Below, one piece after another: positions 33,882 to 39,913 of a stretch of 39,913 nucleotides of DNA. The notes under the pieces are model-generated. The model did no database searches, was not told the origin of the DNA, and worked only from the letters and a program-made list of their open reading frames with translations. How positions within the stretch are numbered: position 1 is the stretch's first letter; every line of letters starts with the position of its first letter. The stretch is from Peptococcaceae bacterium (GTDB taxonomy: Bacteria; Bacillota; Desulfitobacteriia; Desulfitobacteriales; Syntrophobotulaceae): contig DUML01000007.1 of the NCBI GenBank assembly GCA_012839895.1, positions 1 to 39,913 of the forward strand. Direction: 5' to 3'. The translations under genes were made by a program, and so were the position numbers.

Positions 33882-34331
33882 TCAATGCTCAAATTTAATT
33901 TCAACGGATTTTTTACCGGGTGAGCTTTCTTTAGGCAGGAAAATATTTAAGACCCCATTCTTATAAATAGCGCGCACATTTTCGCTGGAAACCCTGGCGG
34001 GAAGAGTGACTGAACGCCTGAATTGCCCTGTATACCTTTCTTTTTTATGCATTCTGTCTTCTTGGATAACATGCTGCTCCCGGTTCAAAGTACCGCTAAT
34101 TGTTAAGACATTGTTCTCAATATCGATGGAGACATCTTCTTTCCTTTGGAGCCCGGGCAAATCGCAGGAAACGATGATTTGTTCATCTGTTTCATAAATA
34201 TCCATAAAAGGAAGAGTTAAATTTGGCGAGAACTCCTCTTCAAAGAAAGAAAAAGGAAGACGGTAGATCCTGTCAATTTCTCTTCTCAGGTTATCAATAT
34301 TACGCATAGTATGGTAGGGAATCAAATTCAT
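33882..34331 (-). CDS. hsp20: Small heat-shock protein (Hsp20/alpha-crystallin)
   Basis: An ATP-independent chaperone that holds unfolding proteins. The 149-aa protein has a short N-terminal arm, an alpha-crystallin domain at about 42-140 (MDIYETDEQIIVSCDLPGL, then VLTISGTL, RRSVTLPARV and YKNGVLNIFLPK), and the C-terminal VEI motif (I-x-I type) for oligomer contacts. AAGGAGG (34339-34345 on the plus strand) sets the start. It is divergent from clpP, and the shared 280-base region carries a CtsR box nearer to clpP. Confidence 0.93.
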   Translation of the reverse strand: MNLIPYHTMRNIDNLRREIDRIYRLPFSFFEEEFSPNLTLPFMDIYETDEQIIVSCDLPGLQRKEDVSIDIENNVLTISGTLNREQHVIQEDRMHKKERYTGQFRRSVTLPARVSSENVRAIYKNGVLNIFLPKESSPGKKSVEIKFEH

Positions 34332-34525
34332 ATCATGACCTCCTTTTGGTACTTTTTATAACTGGATTATTATGGACATACAGCGGCACAAAAATCCGCA
34401 AGTTTATTTTTCCCGCCGGGCAAAAATATATGTAGCTTCTGTAGAAATGTTTAATTGCACCAAGGAATGGCAAAGTAATAAACAAAGCGATAAAAGTCAA
34501 GCTGAAAAAGATTTTTACACAGGTA

Positions 34526-34555
34526 TTTGACCTTTATTGACCTTTGTACTAAAAT
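34526..34555 (+). promoter_or_regulatory. clpP promoter with CtsR operator
   Basis: The reverse strand of 34526-34542 reads GGTCAAT-AAA-GGTCAAA, differing in one position from the CtsR heptad repeat RGTCAAA-NAN-RGTCAAA. It covers a -35 element TTGACC (34527-34532), which is 17 bases from TAAAAT (34550-34555). Repressor binding here would block transcription, matching CtsR control of clpP in Firmicutes. Confidence 0.75.
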
Positions 34556-34609
34556 AAAACTAACTTAAAAAATAATTTAAGTTGTTAATTAAGTATTGGG
34601 GGTAAAAAT

Positions 34610-35233
34610 ATGAGCTATTTAATACCAATGGTAGTTGAACAAACTAATCGCGGGGAGCGCTCCTATGATATCTATTCCAGGCTATTAAAGGACCGCATAA
34701 TTTTTCTGGGAGGCCCGATTGATTCCAATGTGGCCAACCTGGTAGTCGCCCAGCTTCTTTTTTTGGATGCAGAAGACCCGGAAAAAGACGTCTCACTCTA
34801 TATCAACAGCCCTGGCGGGTCAATTACAGCCGGCATGGCCATCTATGATACCATGCAATACATTAAATCCGACGTGCAGACTATTTGCGTGGGCACAGCA
34901 GCCAGTATGGCAGCATTTCTCTTGGCTGCCGGGACCAAAGGCAAAAGAATAGCTTTGCCTAATTCCGAAATTTTGATTCATCAGCCCTTAATAGCCGGCT
35001 CAGGACTTTCCGGCCAAGCTACCGAAATAGAAATACACGCTCGCCAGCTTCTTAAAATTAAGGCTAAGCTGAATAGGATTCTCGCCGAAAAGACAGGCCA
35101 ACCATTAGAGAAGATAGAACGCGATACCGACCGTGATTATTATATGTCGGCTGAAGAAGCTAAAGAATACGGGATTGTCGACCTAATCCTGGAAAAGGCC
35201 GTAAACCTCGATTCCAAAAAGAAAACCCGCTAA
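34610..35233 (+). CDS. clpP: ATP-dependent Clp protease proteolytic subunit
   Basis: ClpP forms the tetradecameric serine protease chamber used by ClpC, ClpX or ClpE. The 207-aa protein shows the full core and the catalytic triad: Ser99 in GTAASMA, His124 in LIHQPL and Asp176 in RDTDRD. It carries a three-residue insertion after HQPL relative to Bacillus ClpP. GGGGGT at 34598-34603 sets the start. It is monocistronic, with a CtsR-regulated promoter before and a terminator after; tig and clpX, often neighbours, are not present here. Confidence 0.96.
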   Translation: MSYLIPMVVEQTNRGERSYDIYSRLLKDRIIFLGGPIDSNVANLVVAQLLFLDAEDPEKDVSLYINSPGGSITAGMAIYDTMQYIKSDVQTICVGTAASMAAFLLAAGTKGKRIALPNSEILIHQPLIAGSGLSGQATEIEIHARQLLKIKAKLNRILAEKTGQPLEKIERDTDRDYYMSAEEAKEYGIVDLILEKAVNLDSKKKTR

Positions 35234-35262
35234 AAATTAAAAGGATATCCTGCCATATAGCC

Positions 35263-35313
35263 GGGGGTGTTGCATAACTACTTTAAAGTAGTAACAGCAA
35301 CACTCCCTTTTTT
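35263..35313 (+). terminator. Intrinsic terminator after clpP
   Basis: GGGGGTGTTGC (35263-35273) and GCAACACTCCC (35297-35307) make an 11-bp stem with one G-T pair. An inner ACTACTTT/AAAGTAGT palindrome lies in the loop. TTTTTT follows. Confidence 0.92.
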
Positions 35314-35433
35314 AGTTAACAAAGAATCATAAAAAATGTATTAATTGCCATACTAATTAAAGCAGCCAATAATGGCGAGTTAAAACGCTCACAAGAAATT
35401 ACGGAAAAGAAGCCAAAAAAGGAGGAAGTATCC

Positions 35434-36399
35434 TTGAAAAAAATTCGCAAAGCCGTGATACCTGCGGCTGGGCTGGGGACAAGATTTCTTCCTGCCACCA
35501 AAGCTCAACCTAAAGAAATGCTTCCTATCGTTGATAAGCCTACTATTCAATACATTGTGGAAGAAGCGGTTCAATCGGGAATCGAAGATGTAATTATTGT
35601 CACCGGGCGGAGCAAAAGGGCTATTGAAGACCATTTTGACCGCTCTGTTGAATTGGAGGTTTATCTGGAAAAAAACGATAAATTAGAGCTCTTGGCACTG
35701 GTCAAAAATATCGGCGAAATGGTTGATATTCATTATGTCCGTCAAAAAGAGGCTTTAGGCTTAGGGCATGCTGTGTACAGTGCCAGGAGGTTTATTGGCA
35801 ATGAACCTTTTGCGGTGCTGTTAGGCGATGATATTATCTATTCTGCCGAACCCTGCCTGAAACAAATGATCAGGCATTATGAACTGTACGGCAGTAACAT
35901 TATCGGTGTCCAGGAAGTACCTCTTCAGGATGTATCCAAGTATGGGATCATAAGCGGCCGCAAAATTGGAGCAAGGTTATTCAAAGCGGAAAACCTGGTT
36001 GAAAAGCCCCGCCCGGAAGAAGCCCCTGAAGTACCTTTAGCTATCATGGGTCGCTATATCCTTATGCCTGAAATATTTGATATTCTTGGAGAATTGCCTC
36101 CCGGAAAAGGCGGGGAAATCCAGTTGACGGACGGGCTCTTGGTGTTAAGCAAAACGCAGGATGTTTTGGCCTACAATTTTGAAGGCAAAAGATACGATGT
36201 TGGCGATAAATTAGGGTTTGTTCGGGCTACCATAGAATTTGCCTTAAGACACGAAGAAATTGCTGAGCCCTTGATGGACTATTTGGAAGAATTAGTTACC
36301 AGGTATCAGCAGGAAGGCCAGGGATTACGCCTGATTGCAACAAAGGGTCAAGAAGCCCGGGCAGGGTTTTCTCTGGCCAATAAAGCTGTTTTTCGTTAG
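35434..36399 (+). CDS. galU: UTP-glucose-1-phosphate uridylyltransferase
   Basis: GalU makes UDP-glucose from UTP and glucose-1-phosphate, feeding glycolipid, teichoic-acid and capsule synthesis. The 321-aa protein contains the full GalU pattern: [19 protein letters not shown] at the N-terminus, [40 protein letters not shown] and [12 protein letters not shown]. The start codon is TTG, placed eight bases after AAGGAGG (35419-35425). It is probably transcribed alone. The UgtP-like gene at 29128 is a possible consumer of the product. Confidence 0.95.
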   Translation: MKKIRKAVIPAAGLGTRFLPATKAQPKEMLPIVDKPTIQYIVEEAVQSGIEDVIIVTGRSKRAIEDHFDRSVELEVYLEKNDKLELLALVKNIGEMVDIHYVRQKEALGLGHAVYSARRFIGNEPFAVLLGDDIIYSAEPCLKQMIRHYELYGSNIIGVQEVPLQDVSKYGIISGRKIGARLFKAENLVEKPRPEEAPEVPLAIMGRYILMPEIFDILGELPPGKGGEIQLTDGLLVLSKTQDVLAYNFEGKRYDVGDKLGFVRATIEFALRHEEIAEPLMDYLEELVTRYQQEGQGLRLIATKGQEARAGFSLANKAVFR

Positions 36400-36587
36400 A
36401 AATAATAGTAAAAAAAGAAGAAAGCGAGGTTCTGGGCGCTAATTCATCGTTTTAAATGGAAAATGTTGGCGGATATGGACGTACCTTCACCGAAAATAGG
36501 TTGTTGGACATCCCCAATGTGACAAGCTTTTTCCCTAATTATTGGTAATCTTATACAGAAAATACCTAACAGTAAGGAGGGAAAAAG

Positions 36588-37358
36588 ATGATTTTCAGCC
36601 GCAAAAGCATACTTACCCTGGTAGGAGCGATTGTTCTTGCCGGGGTAATAATTGTCGGCGGTATTTATGGGCCAACAGCCTGGAAAGTTTTCCGCGGTCA
36701 GGTAGAAAACCCGGAAGATCAGGTAGTAATTCAAACCCCGCCAGTCAATTACGCTGAGCAGACGGGGGAGGAAAATGATGAAGGCACATCCACGGAGGTA
36801 GAAAACAAAGGTACTTCCTCCGGGGGAGAAGCGGCAGAACCTACTACCGGATCTCAACAGCCTTCCGATAGCGGAAGCAATTCCAATTCGGAAATCGACC
36901 CCAACGGGATCAAAAAATACCGGGAGCCTGACCTGAGTTTACTGAATCTTGCCCCTTCGATAGAAGGATATTTCGGGGAAGGGGCCTTAAGTGATGCTGC
37001 CAGGACTCTCGCATTTGGAGCTGCCTGGAACATTCACCAATATACTGACGGCTACTTATTTGGGATCACGGCCGGACCCCAAATGAATGAGCCGGATATC
37101 AAGAGATACATTGTATTCCACAAAACTTTATGGGAAAAGCAAATGGAAAATGAACAAAACCTCAGCAAAGCGGCTACCTTTGATGTTTATTTCCGCAACC
37201 TTCTTAACAGAGGGATCGATGCCTTTGACTCTAAAGACAAAATCCGTATAGAACAGTTCCATCAAGAAATCCATGACCTGGATTGCCATCTCTTCCGAGA
37301 TGACATCAGCTCAAAGGTCTATGGTGCAACCCCCTTTGCCACTAAACGGTCGGAGTAA
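36588..37358 (+). CDS. Membrane-anchored protein of unknown function
   Basis: I do not recognise a family. The 256-aa protein has one N-terminal hydrophobic helix (about 9-29) after a short Arg/Lys head. A low-complexity linker rich in Glu, Ser, Thr, Gly and Asn runs to about 105. A conserved-looking C-terminal domain (YREPDLSLLNLAP...GYFGEGALSDAARTLAF) looks globular and contains Trp, Tyr and His residues. It therefore faces the outside. AGGAGGG (36575-36581) sets the start. It lies between galU and a strong hairpin at 37587. Architecture resembles many envelope accessory proteins of Clostridia. Confidence 0.7.
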   Translation: MIFSRKSILTLVGAIVLAGVIIVGGIYGPTAWKVFRGQVENPEDQVVIQTPPVNYAEQTGEENDEGTSTEVENKGTSSGGEAAEPTTGSQQPSDSGSNSNSEIDPNGIKKYREPDLSLLNLAPSIEGYFGEGALSDAARTLAFGAAWNIHQYTDGYLFGITAGPQMNEPDIKRYIVFHKTLWEKQMENEQNLSKAATFDVYFRNLLNRGIDAFDSKDKIRIEQFHQEIHDLDCHLFRDDISSKVYGATPFATKRSE

Positions 37359-37586
37359 AGGGATTACTTGCATTATTCCTAATTGGTCAAAAAAAGAAGA
37401 GGCTTAAAGGTTAAAAGACAAAAGAGCCTTGTAAGAAAAAAGACGCGTAAAAGGGAAAGACGCGCAAAAAAAACCAATGAATAAAATAAAAAAAATAAAA
37501 GAGAAAATAACAAATAAATTAAAGAAGAACTGTAAAGAAAAAGAGAAAAAACCTCACTGGAGAAGATTGACTGAAATGACTTAAAG
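37359..37586 (+). other. Purine-rich gap
   Basis: The plus strand is dominated by A and G through 37389-37560 (runs such as GAAAAAAGACGCGTAAAAGG). An open frame of 33 codons starting at TTG 37383 would give a highly basic peptide (MVKKRRGLKVKRQ...), but it has no ribosome site and such a frame is expected from A-rich DNA. No promoter is seen. Confidence 0.5.
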
Positions 37587-37637
37587 AAAAATGTTATTCT
37601 TCCTCGCTACCTCCTCGAGGACATGAATAACATTTTT
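37587..37637 (+). terminator. Perfect 13-bp stem hairpin
   Basis: AAAAATGTTATTC (37587-37599) and GAATAACATTTTT (37625-37637) pair fully around a 25-base loop; the 3' arm ends in T5. It works as a terminator for genes from either side. Confidence 0.8.
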
Positions 37638-37687
37638 CATTATGTTCTTCATGCTTATGTTTTATTTAAACTGCATTTCTTCAGCCC

Positions 37688-37716
37688 TTGACAGCATTTT
37701 GGAGCTGTGGGATAAT
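37688..37716 (+). promoter_or_regulatory. Sigma-A promoter of the sdpR-sdpI operon
   Basis: TTGACA (37688-37693), 17 bases, then GATAAT (37711-37716): close to consensus. The start would be near 37723, leaving a leader of about 108 bases. Confidence 0.8.
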
Positions 37717-37748
37717 ATATTTAGATTATTAGAATATTGTCTAAATAT
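37717..37748. promoter_or_regulatory. Candidate SdpR operator
   Basis: ATATTTAGA (37717-37725) and TCTAAATAT (37740-37748) form a perfect 9-bp inverted repeat with a 14-base spacer, starting at the edge of the -10 element. Its position over the transcript start fits an autorepressor of the ArsR type. Confidence 0.55.
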
Positions 37749-37830
37749 CGAAACAAGCTCTACTGTCTTTATGTCTTACCGGCCCATATTTCCAGAGTTC
37801 TTATTGCCAAACCAAGGAAGTGAGTAATTA

Positions 37831-38160
37831 ATGTCACCTTATAACGATACCTTTAAAGCTCTGGCCGATCCCACCAGGAGGAGGATTATCCGTTATCTTA
37901 AAGAGCGAAGTATGACGGCCGGAGAAATTGCTGAAAAATTTAATATTTCTAAACCAAGTATCTCCCATCACTTAAATATCCTAAAGCAAGCCGGATTGAT
38001 CGATGATGAAAGGAAAGGGCAAAACATTGTCTATTCCCTAAATACTTCAGTTTTTGAAGAAGTAATGCGAATGCTACTGGATTTCTTTGACAAGGATAAG
38101 AAAGACGAAAATCTAAACTTAAGGGAAGGTGATTTAGATGATGGAAAAGAAAAATCCTAA
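37831..38160 (+). CDS. sdpR: ArsR/SmtB-fold transcriptional repressor, SdpR type
   Basis: A 109-aa winged-helix repressor: FKALADPTRRRIIRYLKERS (8-28), then TAGEIAEKFNISKPSISHHLNILKQAGLI for the recognition helices and ERKGQNIVYSLNTSV for the wing. Metal-binding CxC residues of ArsR are absent, as in SdpR. In Bacillus, SdpR represses sdpR-sdpI, and SdpI captures it at the membrane when the toxin SdpC is present. It overlaps the next gene by 23 bases and has a strong promoter with an inverted repeat. Confidence 0.85.
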   Translation: MSPYNDTFKALADPTRRRIIRYLKERSMTAGEIAEKFNISKPSISHHLNILKQAGLIDDERKGQNIVYSLNTSVFEEVMRMLLDFFDKDKKDENLNLREGDLDDGKEKS

Positions 38161-38818
38161 TATGCGCCTAATAATAATCGTTGGCGGACTCTTATGCTTA
38201 ATAAACTTTGTGATCGGGTTTTTAGCCTATCCTCATCTTCCGGACAAAGTCCCTATGCACTGGAATTTGGCCGGTGAAGTAGACGGCTGGGGAACTGCAT
38301 GGCAGGGCGCTTTTATGCTGCCGCTCATTGTTACTGGAGTATTTTTGCTACTGGTTTTGCTTCCAAAAATAGATCCCAAAAGGAAAAACTACGCCAATAT
38401 GGGTAAAGCTTATACGACTATAGTTTTGGTATTGATAATTTTCTTTACGGTTATATATCTAGGTACGCTGGGAACCAGCCTTGGCTACCTGGAGAACATT
38501 CCCAACTTAGTTCAACTTGGTATCGGAGCTTTATTTATAATCCTAGGCAATTACATGGGCAAGCTGAAGCATAATTACTTTATGGGTATCCGGACACCTT
38601 GGACTCTGGCCAGTGAAGAGGTCTGGTACCGGACCCACAGGATGGCCGGCCCCTTTTGGGTTATAGGCGGGCTGCTCTTTATGCTTTCCAGCTTATTTGC
38701 CGGCGAAGTGTTCTTTAAAGCAATGTTGGTGATAGTATTTGTTTTAGTAGCTATTCCGACAGTTTATTCTTTTATTATCTTTAAAAAGCTGGAGAAAGAA
38801 AGCCAAAAAGAAAGCTAG
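38138..38818 (+). CDS. sdpI: SdpI-family immunity / signal-receptor membrane protein
   Basis: A 226-aa protein with about six hydrophobic segments. The N-terminal DUF1648 region has YPHLPDKVPMHWNLAGEVDGWG, and the SdpI region has LGNYMGKLKHNYFMGIRTPW then EVWYRTHRMAG. In Bacillus, SdpI protects from the SdpC cannibalism toxin and sequesters SdpR. Here no sdpABC toxin genes are in the window, so it could be an orphan immunity protein or respond to another membrane stress. Start ATG 38138 (a second ATG at 38141) follows AAGGGAAGGTGA. Confidence 0.88.
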   Translation: MMEKKNPNMRLIIIVGGLLCLINFVIGFLAYPHLPDKVPMHWNLAGEVDGWGTAWQGAFMLPLIVTGVFLLLVLLPKIDPKRKNYANMGKAYTTIVLVLIIFFTVIYLGTLGTSLGYLENIPNLVQLGIGALFIILGNYMGKLKHNYFMGIRTPWTLASEEVWYRTHRMAGPFWVIGGLLFMLSSLFAGEVFFKAMLVIVFVLVAIPTVYSFIIFKKLEKESQKES

Positions 38819-38932
38819 AAGTAATAACTTAGAAAGAACTAAAAGTAGTGATTAGCAATATTATATAGTAAACAAAAATTAATAAGCATTTTTTAGTATT
38901 TAACAAAGAAGCAATTATAACAATTAAAAAGC

Positions 38933-38947
38933 AAACGTTGAACGTTT
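38933..38947. promoter_or_regulatory. 15-bp palindrome before the last gene
   Basis: AAACGTT-G-AACGTTT is a perfect inverted repeat, 62 bases before the start codon at 39009. It could be a regulator site. Confidence 0.4.
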
Positions 38948-38949
38948 AA

Positions 38950-39000
38950 AATCCTCTCCTTTAGGAAATAATGATCATATATTCCTTTAGTGGGAGGATT
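38950..39000 (+). promoter_or_regulatory. Leader hairpin over the ribosome site of the last gene
   Basis: AATCCTC (38950-38956) is exactly complementary to GAGGATT (38994-39000), which contains most of the GGGAGGA ribosome site. Between them, AGGAA...ATGATCAT...TTCCT is partly self-complementary. The fold would hide the ribosome site. Confidence 0.4.
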
Positions 39001-39008
39001 GTGATTTT

Positions 39009-39662
39009 ATGGATAAAAGATTCTGGCTAGTGACGGTCTTAGTCTTTGGCCTGGGAATAGTAGTAGGAGTATTTGGGCATATGTACTGGGGTACAATTCA
39101 GCCCGGCGCCAACCAACCTACAGAAAAAGAAAATGCTACAAAAGTCGATGGCCGGGAGTTAACCCCGTCTGAGAATATACTGATTGATTCTTCTGTAACG
39201 GGGCATGATGCCGGAATTGGCAGCATTATACAACAGAATAAAGAAGAAGGAAAGCCAATTACTCTGTCCCAGACCGAGCAGGATAAACTTATATCTGATT
39301 ACAAACAAGCTTTAGGTATTCTCTTTGATGCTTGGAAGGCCAAGGATATGCCGACCTTCCGTTCGATTTTAGCAAATGCTTATTATGGGGACATCTTGGA
39401 AAGTCATATTCGCAAAGCAGAGAAATACCTCCCTCGTGGGATTGGCCTTTATGTCAGCGAAATAAACTTTGACGACATAGACATTGAATCAGCCGATAAA
39501 CATTCTGCTACAATTAACGCTATTTATCGCTACACTGTCCAGGATTATGACCTTGACGAAGAATATCCTTATGGCGAAAAACACAGCCATTTTGTCCACG
39601 TCAGGGCCGATTTGATCAAAATAGACTCCCGCTGGCTGATAACAGGCGAGACCGTTATCTAA
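39009..39662 (+). CDS. Membrane-anchored protein of unknown function, NTF2-like C-terminus possible
   Basis: A 217-aa protein with one N-terminal membrane helix (about 5-27), a polar linker to about 85, and an extracellular domain with DYKQALGILFDAWKAKDM near the start and SHFVHVRADLIKIDSRWLIT at the end. Helix first, then strands with a final W-x-I strand, recalls NTF2-like/SnoaL folds, but I cannot confirm this. GGGAGGA at 38992-38998 lies ten bases before ATG. It is followed by a terminator-like hairpin, so probably transcribed alone. Confidence 0.68.
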   Translation: MDKRFWLVTVLVFGLGIVVGVFGHMYWGTIQPGANQPTEKENATKVDGRELTPSENILIDSSVTGHDAGIGSIIQQNKEEGKPITLSQTEQDKLISDYKQALGILFDAWKAKDMPTFRSILANAYYGDILESHIRKAEKYLPRGIGLYVSEINFDDIDIESADKHSATINAIYRYTVQDYDLDEEYPYGEKHSHFVHVRADLIKIDSRWLITGETVI

Positions 39663-39696
39663 TAGCAAGGCAGGAAATAGTAAAACAATGGCGAAT

Positions 39697-39735
39697 AATA
39701 ACAACTTGAGGAAACACTCTTAAGTTGTTATTGTT
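39697..39735 (+). terminator. Terminator-like hairpin after the last gene
   Basis: AATAACAACTT (39697-39707) pairs fully with AAGTTGTTATT (39722-39732) around a 14-base loop. The tail is only moderately T-rich (GTTGTC). Confidence 0.65.
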
Positions 39736-39748
39736 GTCATCCTTTTTT

Positions 39749-39913
39749 GTCATCCTGAGGGCGAAGCCCGAAGGATCTTTTCTCCGTGTCATTCTGAGCG
39801 AAGCGAAGAATCTTGCGAAGCGAAGAATCTTGCGAAGCGAAGAATCTTGCGAAGCGAAGGCTTGTCCTGAGTGAAACGAAGGAACTTGACCTAAAATAAA
39901 GACCCTTCGCTCC
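39749..39913 (+). repeat. Dispersed repeat block with a 17-bp tandem array, running to the window end
   Basis: It starts with a full copy, GTCATCCTGAGGGCGAAGCC..., from 39749, then a second copy at 39788. From 39800 to 39850 a 17-bp unit, GAAGCGAAGAATCTTGC, is repeated exactly three times, with a diverging fourth. A reversed partial copy (GACCCTTCGCTCC) closes the window. Confidence 0.88.

Noticed and set aside
37642-37827. 61-codon frame before sdpR
   Set aside because: It spans the sdpR promoter and dyad; the composition looks random.

Overview
The window looks like chromosomal DNA of an anaerobic, probably spore-forming Gram-positive bacterium (Clostridia, Peptococcaceae/Desulfitobacteriaceae-like). 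This is inferred from strong AGGAGG ribosome sites, frequent TTG starts, a fab-acc operon with a four-subunit acetyl-CoA carboxylase, a soluble sporulation-type PAS kinase, a YjcZ-like micropeptide, a CtsR box upstream of clpP and an SdpR/SdpI pair. No rRNA, tRNA, CRISPR array or intact IS element was seen.

Layout. (1) 1-9.9 kb: a plus-strand fatty-acid initiation and elongation operon, fabD-fabG-fabF-accB-fabZ-accC-accD-accA, followed by the biotin genes birA (ligase only, no DNA-binding domain) and bioY. Copies of a GTCATCCTGAGCGAAGCGAAGGATCTT-type repeat sit in several gaps of this operon. (2) 9.9-14.3 kb: a terminator, an unannotated 29-aa membrane micropeptide gene on the minus strand, a repeat cluster, an orphan PAS histidine kinase, a TerC-family membrane protein with a hairpin over its ribosome site, and a Crp/Fnr regulator. 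(3) 14.6-25.0 kb: two closely similar TRAP transporter cassettes (dctQ-dctM-dctP). The first is followed by a ketopantoate-reductase-like gene and two M24 pita-bread proteins that lack the usual metal ligands. The second is followed only by a 28-codon 3' remnant of the same reductase gene, next to a small hairpin repeat. (4) 25.0-27.4 kb: gene fragments on both strands (DUF362 ferredoxin protein, a third M24 gene, a methyltransferase, perhaps a 2-hydroxyacid dehydrogenase), then an intact cupin gene. (5) 27.6-34.3 kb, minus strand: CapA-like phosphoesterase, MGDG/UgtP-like glycosyltransferase, sugar-nucleotide pyrophosphorylase, anchored beta-propeller protein, Hsp20. (6) 34.5-39.9 kb, plus strand: clpP, galU, two membrane-anchored proteins of unknown function, and the SdpR/SdpI pair.

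How the parts connect. The first block makes malonyl-ACP and elongates it, and the biotin genes supply and attach the AccB cofactor. The TRAP/M24/reductase block reads as uptake plus breakdown of an unknown organic acid or amide, with a history of duplication and decay, and is the most likely place for undescribed biochemistry. GalU and the UgtP-like enzyme could together make glucolipids from UDP-glucose. Most families were recognised by motif and by eye; no database search was run.
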